DNA of 64,000 nucleotides from Gremmenia infestans (Eukaryota; Ascomycota; Leotiomycetes; Helotiales; Hamatocanthoscyphaceae): positions 1,178,001 through 1,242,000 of the forward strand of contig JAFEVB010000022.1 in NCBI GenBank assembly GCA_032629725.1, in the 5' to 3' direction. Both the position numbers and the translations under genes were made by a program. The notes under the pieces were generated by a model that made no database searches, was not told the DNA's origin, and worked only from the letters and a program-made list of their open reading frames with translations. Shown piece by piece: positions 11,033 to 21,696 of this stretch (position 1 is the first letter of the stretch; each line of letters starts with the position of its first letter).

Positions 11033-14000
11033 ATGCCCGCAAACCAACGGCAACAGTCTAAACAATCTCCAGCATCTCCTACCTCCAGACCTACCGCCAA
11101 GTACACAAATAAGGATGGTTCCAAGTTCATAACTGTCCCCAAAGTTTTCAACCCGAGCGACTCTGAGACATCCCCAGCCATGGCCCAGACAACTACAAAA
11201 CCCAATGGACAGGCGCCCTCACCTCCTACAAATCCTAGTGGTGCGGTGCCCTCAGTTAATCGAAAGAAACAAAAGCGCCGCGACAAACAAGCTGCGAAGC
11301 TCGCTGCAGAACAGCCTACGAGAATTCATACAAACGGCGCGCACGCTCCAGGAAAGGCACATTTCCACGAGCATGGTTTGGACGCGCGATACGAAGATAA
11401 TGGACAATTCGATCCAGCAGACGGAGAGCAGGACTACAGCGACGAGGATGGAGATGGGTATTCTGGCTCGTATGGAAATGACGGTTCATCTGCAAATGGG
11501 CATGCGATACCTACATCTGATCCCTCTGGGAAGAAGTCTAGGAAGAAGAAGAAGTCTAGAGCCCAACCCGGAACACTCCACCACGGGCATTCTCATGATG
11601 GAACAAATGGTATCTCGCATAATGATGTATCTCTCCCGCTTCCTCCACTATCAGCTAGCGATATGCCCCGAGGCCCTGGTATCTCCAAGGAGAAAATCTG
11701 GAACACTTCGTCGCAAGAAGAGCGTCAGCGAATAAAAGACTTTTGGTTGTCTCTAGGCAATGATGAGCGCAAGTCACTCGTCAAAGTCGAGAAAGATGCA
11801 GTGTTAAAGAAGATGAAGGAGCAACAGAAGCATTCATGTAGTTGTACAGTCTGTGGACGTAAGCGCACTGCCATTGAGGAAGAACTTGAAGTTCTCTATG
11901 ATGCATATTATGAAGAGCTTGAGCAGTATGCAAACCACCAAGGAGACGGAGGACCTACGCCCATGATGCCCCCGCCTCGTCGTTTTGGAGCTCTGGGAGG
12001 TTTGCAGCCTCCAAATCGCCTACCACCAACATTCAATGGCCAGCAACCATCAAGAGGCAGAATAGTGGAACAGCTAGGTGACGATGAAGACGAAGAAGGC
12101 AGTGAGGAGTACAGTGAAGATGATGGAGATGAGGACGATTACAGTGATGAAGAACCCGAGGAGATTCCGCGAACCAATAATGCTCCTGACTTCTTTAGCT
12201 TTGGTAATAGTCTTACAGTACAGGGTGGGATTCTCACCGTCGCGGACGACCTACTCAAGAATGACGGAAAGAAGTTTATCGAAATGATGGAGCAGCTTGC
12301 TGAACGTCGAATGGCGCGAGAAGAAGATGCTCGGGAATACGCAAGTCAAAGTTACGGACATCCTCCAAATAGCGCAATGCATCCGCACGTGCATCCTCAC
12401 CCTCACGCTCATAATCATCCACCCTCGCAAGAGGACGAGGAATACGATGAAGATGATGAAGAGGATGAGTACGATAGCCAAGACGAGGACTACGACGATG
12501 AAGAGGAAATGGTAGGTGACAGGCCGTGCGGATGCGAGGCATGTTCTAATCTCATGCAGGACACGATGACGGAAGAACAACGGATGGAGGAAGGACGTCG
12601 GATGTTCCAGATATTCGCTGCTCGGATGTTCGAGCAAAGGGTGTTGACTGCGTACAAAGAGAAAGTGGCCAAAGAGCGTCAGCAAAAGCTTTTGGAGGAG
12701 TTAGAAGAAGAAAACCAAGCGGACTCCCAGAAGAAAGCGAAGAAGGCTCGGGATGCTCAGAAGAAGAAAGAGAAGTTGGCGGAAAAGAAAAAGGCCCACG
12801 CAGAAGAAAAGGCAAAGCTAGACGCCAAAAAGGCGGCTGAAGAAGCCGCAATTCGCGCCGCCGAGGAGAAAAAGGCCGAGGAGCAACGTCTAAAGATCGA
12901 GGAAAGACGGAGGAAAAAGGAAGCGCAGAAGAAAGCCGAGGAAGAAGAGCGACTGAGAAAGGAGGCCGAAAAGGCGCGTCGTTTGCAAGAACAACGAGAT
13001 CGACAAGCCGAATTGGAGCGCAAGCAAAGAGAGGCCAAGGAGAAAGAACGAAAGGAGAAAGAGGAGATTAGGCAGAGGGAGCGAGAAGCAAAGGAAGCCA
13101 AGGAACGAGACTCTCGAGAGCGGAAGGAGAAGCAGGAAAGGGATAAGCGTGAAAAGGAAGCCAAGGCGAAAACCGAGAAGGAGTCCAGGGAAAAACAAAA
13201 GCGTGAGGAGTTGGCGGCTCAACAGGCTGCTGCACAAGCAGCTGTTGCTGCAACGCAGTCTTCGAAACGACCGCAGCCCCCAGTACCAATTCCGTCGAGC
13301 TTACAGTCACATGCTGTATCAGTTGCTTCTCCCCACATCCCTGTTGCCACTCCTGCTATTCCGAAAGCCCCAACACCTATCAAACTACGAACATCTTCTC
13401 AGCAAGGTTCAACAGGGACCGGTCCCCAAACCCCTCAGGGCAATGGACTAAGCCAGAATACCTCGCCTCATTCATCAACGCCTATGCAAGGTAGCCCTGG
13501 TCCAATTGGACCACCCGGAAAGAACCAAGGACAGCAGCCATTTCTCCATCACCCACAAGCCACATCTCCGATCCATGCAGCCCTGAAGAGTCCTCCGGGG
13601 ATTCCACCAAACACATTTGCTGGTATGCAGCCTATGGGTTTGGGTTTCCAACCCGGGGTACCTATGATGGCGCCAAGCTTTGGCGGGCGTATGCAGCATG
13701 AACCTATGTTTGCACATCAGCCACCGATGGGAGGGCAATTCAGGCCTATGGCTGGCCCCAACGGTATGCCAATGCATCCCCAATTCGTTATGCCACAGAT
13801 GCAACAAGGTAGAGGTTTCCCTTTGCAACATGGTCCACCAGGATTTCCACCGCAAATGCAAAATGGTCTAGGTGGTATTGGTCAACCTATCGGCGCACAG
13901 AAGGATGGTAATCCATCACAATCTCATTCCCGGCAACAATCGGGATCCTATGAGAAGCCATTCGAGACACCATCGTCCATTTCACAAGCACAACCTATTG

Positions 14001-14746
14001 CAAGGCCAGGTCCGATCGGCCGCCCATCGAGTGTGGTACATGGCCATCACCAAGGAAATCCGAGCTTGAGTGATGTTGATGAGTTGAGCAATCGACTCGG
14101 AAGTCGCGCATTACTCGATGAATCTGACGAGCCGCTTGACGCGGGAGTAAATGGCCGACGCACAAATGGCATGCCAAACCTCAATACGAGACCAGGGTTT
14201 TCACATTTTGGAATGGATCCTGGGTTTCCAAGCCCAATGAGCTCATTCAATACATGGGGTGCTCCTCAACAGAATCCTTTTGGGCCATCTTCACTACCTG
14301 GTTCGAATTACAACGGCTGGGGTCCGTCTGCGAACGGCACTTTCGGCTCCCTTGGAGGCTCTTCAGCAATACGTCCACCACAGTCCCGCCCAGTGGCTGT
14401 CCGAAACTTGATCTGCAGAGCTTGTCACAATCTCGAAGGCTCTACACCTGATGGCTTCTACGATATCAACCTCATCAAAGAGCAAATCGAGCATCTCAAC
14501 AGTCTCAACGAGCAGCCTGTGTCAGAGCAAGAGTTGCTTGAAATGTGTGAGACAGAGGGTAATTCTATGAATGGCGGTGGCTCGTTTGAGGTCCGCACTG
14601 ATGGCAATGGCCAACGCTCCATTCGCTATGAAAATGATATCCCGTCAGCACATCGACCCATAGGTGCACCAGGTGAGATTGGTAGCCCGATTGTAGGCGG
14701 TGGTAGCATGGCTCGCTTTGCTCACGGGCCCCCTCCAGGCTTCTGA
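11033..14746 (+). CDS. NST1: stress-response protein NST1
   Basis: Intronless, 1237 aa from the Met at 11033. That start gives the family-type opening MPANQRQQ..TAKYTNKDGSKFITVP; an in-frame Met 15 codons upstream is less likely. Order: basic, disordered N-terminus; conserved block at about 215-310 with IWNTSSQEERQRIKDFWLSL and a CSCTVCGRKR motif; acidic run around 345-375; second conserved block (GNSLTVQGGILTVADDLLKN); His-rich and acidic linker; CGCEAC motif; very long Lys/Glu/Arg coiled coil at about 540-740; then a Pro/Gln/Met/Gly-rich disordered tail with a last conserved segment near 1125-1180. NST1 in yeast negatively affects salt tolerance and is found in cytoplasmic RNP bodies. The paralogue-free family and intact frame make the call firm. 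Confidence 0.93.
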   Translation: MPANQRQQSKQSPASPTSRPTAKYTNKDGSKFITVPKVFNPSDSETSPAMAQTTTKPNGQAPSPPTNPSGAVPSVNRKKQKRRDKQAAKLAAEQPTRIHTNGAHAPGKAHFHEHGLDARYEDNGQFDPADGEQDYSDEDGDGYSGSYGNDGSSANGHAIPTSDPSGKKSRKKKKSRAQPGTLHHGHSHDGTNGISHNDVSLPLPPLSASDMPRGPGISKEKIWNTSSQEERQRIKDFWLSLGNDERKSLVKVEKDAVLKKMKEQQKHSCSCTVCGRKRTAIEEELEVLYDAYYEELEQYANHQGDGGPTPMMPPPRRFGALGGLQPPNRLPPTFNGQQPSRGRIVEQLGDDEDEEGSEEYSEDDGDEDDYSDEEPEEIPRTNNAPDFFSFGNSLTVQGGILTVADDLLKNDGKKFIEMMEQLAERRMAREEDAREYASQSYGHPPNSAMHPHVHPHPHAHNHPPSQEDEEYDEDDEEDEYDSQDEDYDDEEEMVGDRPCGCEACSNLMQDTMTEEQRMEEGRRMFQIFAARMFEQRVLTAYKEKVAKERQQKLLEELEEENQADSQKKAKKARDAQKKKEKLAEKKKAHAEEKAKLDAKKAAEEAAIRAAEEKKAEEQRLKIEERRRKKEAQKKAEEEERLRKEAEKARRLQEQRDRQAELERKQREAKEKERKEKEEIRQREREAKEAKERDSRERKEKQERDKREKEAKAKTEKESREKQKREELAAQQAAAQAAVAATQSSKRPQPPVPIPSSLQSHAVSVASPHIPVATPAIPKAPTPIKLRTSSQQGSTGTGPQTPQGNGLSQNTSPHSSTPMQGSPGPIGPPGKNQGQQPFLHHPQATSPIHAALKSPPGIPPNTFAGMQPMGLGFQPGVPMMAPSFGGRMQHEPMFAHQPPMGGQFRPMAGPNGMPMHPQFVMPQMQQGRGFPLQHGPPGFPPQMQNGLGGIGQPIGAQKDGNPSQSHSRQQSGSYEKPFETPSSISQAQPIARPGPIGRPSSVVHGHHQGNPSLSDVDELSNRLGSRALLDESDEPLDAGVNGRRTNGMPNLNTRPGFSHFGMDPGFPSPMSSFNTWGAPQQNPFGPSSLPGSNYNGWGPSANGTFGSLGGSSAIRPPQSRPVAVRNLICRACHNLEGSTPDGFYDINLIKEQIEHLNSLNEQPVSEQELLEMCETEGNSMNGGGSFEVRTDGNGQRSIRYENDIPSAHRPIGAPGEIGSPIVGGGSMARFAHGPPPGF

Positions 14747-15234
14747 GCCTCTTATTCTCTCTTCTTTGCCATAATTTTTCCGTTTGTATCACTGCATCAT
14801 CGCATGGCCAATCCCATTACGGCGCTATTGCTTCTGGGTTTGTCCACCTGGACTGATTTTGGTGGAGGAATCAATGAATGGGCTGTTCTGCTGAGGCAGG
14901 ATGGTTCCAGTGTACGAGCCAGCGTCAGCTTTACGCTTCCACTTCGATAGTGAAGTGGTACTAAATACAATATCAATGTTTTGGTACATCGGTCTTCATG
15001 TGAATCACTACTTTTGATTTCTAAATAAGTTAACTTAACTAGGGTTGAGTTTTCTCGATACGCGTTACAAGTTTCGTGGCTGGATTTTCACCGTCTCGGT
15101 CCCAGTCACTATATATAGAGCCAAATCCGGAAAGCAGGCAAGTTTCATTGTCTACTTCTCAACTCCTTCGCGCCTATCAAACTGCTCCATATCCATGCCA
15201 ACCGCATATCTTATTGAGAGTCCATCATACTGAA
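14747..15234. other. intergenic between convergent genes
   Basis: 3' flank of NST1 and of the broken reductase. A TATATATAG motif lies near 15110, but there is no supported gene. Confidence 0.5.
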
Positions 15235-16375
15235 TCAAGCACCTTCGACCTTCAAACATCCCAATTGCTGGTCCATAATCTCCCCCAACGTCATCTCATA
15301 ACTTCTCCACTCAAACCTCAACTCCATCTCAGCCTTCCCGGCATCAATACCCCAGAATCCCGTTTCCCCATCCGCCCTAATCTTCCACCCTGCATCCAAG
15401 TAATACTTTTCCAGAAGCCCCACCGTCTCGTCGCACAATGGCGCTGGTCCCGATATCAAGTAACTGGCATTCCCCTGCACGCGTGCCTCTTCTAGGGCTC
15501 GCAGATGCGCGTCCGCGACGTCGAGGACGTGGACACAATTTGTACGTGGGAGGGCGACGCCACTCATGATCGAGCTGAAGAGATAGACATTTGTACAGCT
15601 TGCTAGTTCGGAGAAGTGTGTTTGTAGGATGTTGTGGCCGAAGACGGGGATGGGGTGGAGTGTTATGAGCTTGAATTGGGGCTGCTGAGATGACATGAAG
15701 GACCAACTTGCGGCGTTAGCGACGAGTTTTGAGGCCTAGTAGAGTTAGAGAGATGTGAGGAAGTCCGTTTCTTGTGTAAAGTCTGCGGCGCTATCAACTG
15801 AGAGATCCCAGTCGTTGTCCTCCGTTCAAATTAGTATTGTCTTCTTTTTCTTTTTCTGTTTCATTTGCTTCGCTATTCGTTGGTATTTGTGGTACCTGAA
15901 AATGGAGCGAAGGAGAGAGAGTGAAAAAAAGAGTGAAAGAGGGCTACCTACCTTTAATAACTCCACCTTCCGGAGCCCCAGCAAGCGGAATCAATGCCAC
16001 GACCGAGCTCATAATAACAAACCTCTTCACACTCTCCACCCTAGCCGCTTCCGCCAAAATAATCATCGTGGCCTTCACAGCCGGCGTCAATATCTCCTCC
16101 TTCTCAATCGTCTAAGGGATCGGCGACGCGAGATGTATAATGTAGTCCACGCCGTCGAGTCTGCCTGCATAGGCGTCATCAGCCGCAGCATCGGATACAA
16201 GGACGAAATCAAGGCTGGGGAGGTATTCTGAGAATACGTGCTTGAGCTTCGAGATTTGGGATTCTTGGCGCACGGCGAGGCGGAGATGGTAGCTGGCTTT
16301 CAGGGCGATGAGGGTGGTGGTCGCGCCGATGAAACCTGTGCCTCCGGTCATGAAGATGAGACCTTTTGCAGACAT
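15235..16375 (-). pseudogene. NAD-dependent epimerase/dehydratase (reductase), broken
   Basis: The start at 16375 reads a classical extended-SDR N-terminus: TGGTGFIG dinucleotide-binding motif at residues 11-18, then the LRLAVRQESQ strand and DYIIHLASPIP. The frame then hits TAG at 16112-16114, and without any shift continues with family-like sequence (TIEKEEILTPAVKATMIILA, then RFVIMSSVVALIP). After a likely intron near 15945 the next part is poorly readable. The catalytic Y-x-x-x-K site appears as TAC-TAG-GCC-TCA-AAA (15727-15741), so a stop sits beside the Tyr unless that TAG is an intron end. The C-terminal part (FKLITLHPIPVFGHNI; VHVLDVADAHLRALE) is clean to 15235. At least one nonsense codon lies inside a conserved segment, so the gene is probably inactive or misread. 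Confidence 0.7.
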
Positions 16376-17459
16376 GATACGAGGGAGTCCTTAGGTTTGA
16401 GTGTGTGGGGGATCTTGTTAATTGGCTTGCTGATAAAGGATGTTACTGTTCATAGGAGAGAAGGAGCCCTGGCTTCAGATAAAACTTTACTCCTAAAAAA
16501 TTGAGTCACCCGGCTGTCAATGTCTATGGCTGTCTTAACTGTGGTATTCGCTTGTAAATTCGCCTTGGAATGATTCTTAAGAAAGACCATGCTTGATTTT
16601 ATTCACATTGCTCAAGTTTAGGAATTTGCTGCTTAGTCTATTGGTTTCGTCGCTATCAATCCCCAGCTTACACCGGTTTTCAACGCCATGATCTCTTTGG
16701 AGCCTCCAAAGCCTCTGCATGTATTATAAAAGTGTAGTATATCGCTTAAAATAAAAGAGTAATGTATTTTACTACTCTTTTAAGTTACTATATCTAATTA
16801 TATATATCTAAGAATATAAGAGGAATTCTAGTAGTAGTATAGATTCACGAGTGAACCGGAACACATCATTAATACAGAGATTCACGTGATGGCCCCCACC
16901 CCCCTTTTACTTTAGCGAAACTTCTCCACACCCGTTATCCGACAGAGAAACAGGCTTCAGGTTGGATCAAGCATACGGGGCTTACTTATCCCGTCGGACA
17001 GATATTTATCCTTTTGAAAAACATGTCATTATGGGAGTTCCATGTGTGTTTGCTCTGATTACTATTCATACTCGCATCTTGGCATATAAATACCGCTGAA
17101 TAATTCTCACTCGTTGTGTACTACTCGATAAATACTAATCTCTGCTTCAAATGCTTCCACTCGTGCAGATTCGACCTCTAGAAATGCAGTATTGCGGCCG
17201 TACGTCAATAGTATATTAAATCCAGCGAGACCACATGGACAGTGTGGTACAGCAATCACAAATCATGTCCGTAACAACTGTCCGACCTCATGCGACCTGA
17301 CTGGAAGGTGGAAGAAGCTCTTTGAAAAGGAAGTAGGGAGACCACATGATGTATAAAACAGAAGCTCTTTTCCAAGTGTTGCCGGATCCAACAAACAAGA
17401 TTCAAATCTTTTCGATCTATAGCAAGCAAACAATTCACTACAATAAACCATCATCAACA
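16376..17459. other. TA-rich intergenic stretch
   Basis: No gene. The part 16735-16850 is strongly TA-rich and contains a 9-bp-arm hairpin (AAAAGAGTA..TACTCTTTT). It looks like a mutated repeat remnant. The last 200 bp serve as promoter and 5' UTR of the tautomerase gene. Confidence 0.5.
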
Positions 17460-17990
17460 ATGCCTCTGTGGAACATCAAACACAGCCCCAATCTCCTCTC
17501 TCCCTCCGAAAAACAAACCATCGCCGAAGCAGCCACCTCAATCTACAAATCCGTCGGCCTCCCCGCCTTCTACGTCCAAGTAATCTTCACCGAAGTCCCG
17601 CCTCACTCCCTCTTCGTAGGTGGAGAAGTACACCCAAAATACGCAAACATCCAAATCAACCACATCGCTAGATCAATTCGTCATCCTGAGGATAAGAAAC
17701 GCTTTTTGGATAATCTTGATATAGTTTTCACGCGTTTGTTTGAGGGGAAGGGGGCGGGTTGGGAGTATTTTGTGGGGGAGACAGAGAGGGACATGTGGAA
17801 GATCAATGGGATGCATCCTCCTGATGAGGGATCGGCTATGGAGAAGAAGTGGGCGGAGTTGAATATACCTGTGAAGGAGGGAGTTTTAGCAATATTGGAA
17901 GAGCCTGTTAGTCTAGGGGGGACGAGGTTCGAGGTTGTGCTTATGCTTGTGATGGAGCAGAGTACTAGGGGTTTGAGGAGAGAATTGTGA
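17460..17990 (+). CDS. tautomerase-superfamily protein (cis-CaaD-like)
   Basis: Single exon, 176 aa from the ATG at 17460. This start is preferred over the in-frame Met at 17346 because it exposes Pro-2 (MPLWNIKHSP), the N-terminal catalytic proline of the tautomerase superfamily. The length and two-repeat architecture fit the fungal group related to cis-3-chloroacrylic acid dehalogenase (Tautomerase_3-type). Other recognisable parts are FYVQVIFTEVPPHSLFVGGE and the GAGWEYFVGETERDMWKING segment with a conserved Arg. Real substrates of fungal members are mostly unknown, so dehalogenase activity should not be assumed. It is a soluble protein, and its neighbours give no pathway hint. Confidence 0.8.
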   Translation: MPLWNIKHSPNLLSPSEKQTIAEAATSIYKSVGLPAFYVQVIFTEVPPHSLFVGGEVHPKYANIQINHIARSIRHPEDKKRFLDNLDIVFTRLFEGKGAGWEYFVGETERDMWKINGMHPPDEGSAMEKKWAELNIPVKEGVLAILEEPVSLGGTRFEVVLMLVMEQSTRGLRREL

Positions 17991-18330
17991 TAACTTGTTC
18001 GGGACGCTCTTTTGGTTATATTTAGGAATCTCGTCATTCGTTTTATGGTATTATGAGAGTGTGTACTATCCTTACCACAATCGAAATCGTTAGCCTACCG
18101 TAGTGAAGCGCTTTTATCATGCTACTAAATTTTAGAAGATTGTTTTTGGCTGTCTATCAATAAAAAGAGCAGCTTGTTATATCTTAATGTCTTGGTTTGG
18201 TCTATAAAATGACAATCCGATTTTCTATTCTTCTCTATAATTAACCAAGCCCCGTGTCTCTAATCATCTTCATGCCTTCTACTCAATCTATTAGGAATAA
18301 GATGCACGTTAAGCTACCTACACATTAGAC
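17991..18330. other. short intergenic gap
   Basis: 3' flanks of the convergent tautomerase and permease genes. Nothing recognised. Confidence 0.5.
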
Positions 18331-20211
18331 TCAAGACACAGAACCACTGTTGTCTTTGCATGTAAAGGCCGACCCAACCAAGCCAGATTCGTACTGGTCA
18401 ACGATGTTTGAAATGTTAGCGCTGCGAATGTTAGCATTCCAACTTTAATCATCTTCTTGGATCGGAGTAAACTCACTAAGTACCGGCAATAGTCGTGAAA
18501 GTACCCAGTATTAACAATGCAACGTGGCCCAGAAATTGGGCTTTCATTTTACCCGACCCTCTATAGTGGTCTGGATGCATACTGAACCACAGTAAAGCAG
18601 GAAGACATATCCCCAAGGGTGCAAATCCAGTTGAGCCAATTAAACTCACGAGTGATGTGAAAAAGGGAATAGCCTCTGCGCACAACCAACCCAGAAATCC
18701 CGTGCCAAAGGTACAGGAGAGCCAGACAGCCCAATGGGTCTTGGTGTTAGAGGTCAAATGATGGGTATTTCGAAGGAATCTGACGAAGAGAACTTTGCCA
18801 GAAACATGGATGCATATTGCTCCTCCAGCAATTAGCCCGGGGATGGCGACTGCATAAGCGATGATTTTGATTGTAGGTCCAGCGCTTCCTAGCGCTGGAG
18901 AGGCGACCCATTTCCCACAGTAGGCATAAATAGTTAGGCCCAGAGCGAGGTAGGAGGAGGTAATCCATATCATGCATGCATAGAGCGCCTTGAAATAGTC
19001 TTGAGGACGGCGCATCTCAGAAATGACGGGAATCTAAGACAAACATTAGATTTTGGAGGTTCAAATAAAATCTGTGAAAAAAGACTCACATAGCCAGAAG
19101 TATTAGCCGAAGAAGCATAAACAGCAATAGAAGCAGCCCAAGCAGTGGCAAAGGTGGTCCCAGGGGGAGGTGATGCTCCGAAGCCAAGTTCAAAATCTCC
19201 GGTCTGAGGTGCTGCAGCTGGGCGGTCTGGAACTGTAACAGCGATGACTACGATCATGACAGCACTAACGATAGATATAAATCCTATCCAGAGAACCCAG
19301 CCAAGGGTGTGAATCTTTCGAACACTGCCGAAGACAGTGATTATGATGTATGCGACAACCGAAAAAGCTACTGTACATGTGCCATGGTGGCTGATTGCAT
19401 TTAGAGCTGTCGAAAATGCGAGGACGGCCAGACCTATACACAAACTGAGAAGTGTCAGTATTTGTACGGTGAAGGATACCCAGATTTGCGCCGCTTAAAT
19501 CTTACATCCAAGCCATAAGGTAGAGAAATTCTGCCACTTCCCTAGCAAAAGAAGACCATTTCTTGCTTCCATTGCTAAATTGCATAGTTACCATGCTATT
19601 AAGATTTTGTTAGAATCACCTGACTCATTTGAAATTTCTGGACTTACTGTGTCATATCAGATACAGTATGTACCGAAGGATGTAAAATCTTGAATTCCCC
19701 CTGAAGTTTGGCACCGTCTATAGGATGTTAATTTTGACTTCTATTCGAGGATACTTCAAACTTCTCTTACAGGTGTTGATAGCTCCCCAGAAAACAATGA
19801 ATATCGCTCCGGCAACAGCACCTAACTGATATAGTGCTGAGGGAACGGACAAAACTCCTAAATCAGATCAGCCTTGGTAGTGCAATATATGTATCAGCTG
19901 TATTACCAGTTGCAAATGTCATCTAGTTGACCGAAAGTACGGTTAGCAAAAGCAGTGTACTGCTTATGAGAAAACTGACCTTTGTGAAGAACATCGCAGC
20001 TATGAAAAAGAAACTGGTTAACATTACTGAACTATAGTAGCTAGATGTCATATGAAATACCTCTAATCCACCCTACAGTCCGAAATTCAACGCCATCTGC
20101 ACCAGTAGCAAAGACCTCGGTCTCTTCATACTTGGTGGTACTGACTCCGATAACACTAGTTGCAGCAGTAGTTATATCATAGTCACTTCCTTTCTTGTCG
20201 GGAGAATCCAT
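18331..20211 (-). CDS. neutral amino-acid permease, AAAP family (mtr-like)
   Basis: About ten exons, read from ATG 20211 to TGA 18331. The soluble N-terminus (MDSPDKKGSDYDITTAATSV) ends at GVEFRTVGWIR. Short exons follow encoding AAMFFTK, MTFATG and VLSVPSALYQLGAVAGAIFI. Then come a loop with GEFKILHPSVHTVSDM, exon 19506-19595, exon 19090-19444 (membrane segments incl. NAISHHGTCTVAFSVVAY) and exon 18477-19033 (MRRPQDYFKALYACM and four or more membrane segments). A last small exon, 18331-18421, restores the family-type tail GTYANISNIVDQY. About 10-11 membrane segments fit an Aa_trans H+-coupled symporter of plasma membrane or vacuole. All introns are 55-75 nt GT-AG. The frame is intact, so it is probably functional; substrate specificity cannot be read. 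Confidence 0.85.
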
Positions 20212-21696
20212 TATTAGAATTTGTTATAGGACGACCACGATTTAGAATTAGCAATAAAAGGCGAGCGAAGGAAAAAAAAAGAGGGGGGCAGCTAGTATCT
20301 TATAGAATAGGATGATAGGAACTTCGCGTGAACCCAAACTTACTTATCTTCAGCTGCTTATCTTGAAAGTCAAAGCATATATTAGTCGAACGTCGGCTCC
20401 TCAAACATCCAGGTCTCCACCTGATATTAAGTTTGTTCTTATCAAAACTTCGGAAGGCATCCGAAGATCGTCGACGAGTTGACGTCAAATCCCACTCAAA
20501 AAGTAAAGAGGGTCATCCCACGTAACTGATAGACCCCGCTAAATGGCATCGCATATCCCATTCTTGACTTGAACGCTATTGTCTAAAAGGTTGATAGAGC
20601 TATATTCACGATAACACAATTCATGGATTAGAAGCCTTCTCAACTTAAGGGCTACTCGGAGGCTGCGAGCAAAAGTATAGAGAATATGGGGCCCCAGCGC
20701 TTCAAAGTACCTATAGCTATTCGAAATGTCGAATCGGCCATTGCCTATAAGCCCTGCAAGTTGCAAAGTGGGATAGATACCGCTGACATTAGACAACCAG
20801 GCCCAATTGGCAACACACTCTGGTACAATCTAGCTAAGGTCTCAGCCACAGATCATTATCTGTGCCCTTGAGCTAGTCAATAGAGTGAAACGGAGAGAGG
20901 GTAAACTATCTGAGGATTGGGTGCTTTGAGCTTTGGCAAGAAGTACCTACTATGTTATATAGTCTTTGACTTGCACAGTATAATAAAAGTATTTATTATT
21001 AGTATCTCTACTATTATCTAGATATAACCTAAGATGTTACATAGCCTAGAATTACCATCTATTATGTAAAGAAGAATAATTCCAAATTTGAATTTATGCT
21101 CTTATATAATTTGAACTACCGGCGAGAAATATTTTTCATCTTTTATAGCATCCTCTCTAGCAGCCTTTTATTTTAAATATATCATAGATCTATTGATTAT
21201 AATGATGTATATATAAGCAAGTGCAGTTATAAAAAGCGTTATAACAGTGCTATAGCGTGCGTCGGAAAATGAGCTAAAATTACGCTGAGAATGCACTGAA
21301 ATACGTTATAGGAATTCGCTCTAGAGATACCAGGCGCTATAAAAATGCTTGGCCTTAGTACAGTTACCAAATTCAAATCTACGAGCACAATCTGGTGCTG
21401 TCGATAAACATTACAACATAGGGTTAGATTATATACGCTCAGATCGCGTTTGCCAATATGAGCCTTAGTTTTCTCGGCCGAGTATAAGTGAAGTAAGCTC
21501 AATTCGGAAGAACGGCACGTCGGGACCCCTATCTATCTATCCGAAGAGTGCGCCTGATAGCAAGCGGAGACCCCACATTAGACTCTATTTCCTCCGACCA
21601 TCAGATATCTCGCAGTGTCATAGTTACTGCCAGCAATACAAACGGACAGACTTGCACAAAAAGAAGCTCCCACAACACTATCATTCGCAAGTCAAT
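20212..21696. other. TA-rich gene-free stretch
   Basis: 1.5 kb without a credible gene. 20940-21240 is strongly TA-rich and broken in all frames, the pattern expected of old repeats mutated by RIP or drift. The purine-rich run near 20270-20290 lies just upstream of the permease start. The last few hundred bases are the amidase promoter. Confidence 0.5.

Noticed and set aside
10480..11286. 268-codon minus-strand frame opposite the NST1 5' end
   Set aside because: It overlaps the well-supported NST1 start, has no domain, and its composition mirrors the antisense of promoter repeats and NST1 codons.
12251..13310. Several Ser/Phe/Leu-rich minus-strand frames inside NST1
   Set aside because: They are the antisense of Lys/Glu-rich coiled-coil codons; such frames arise automatically there.
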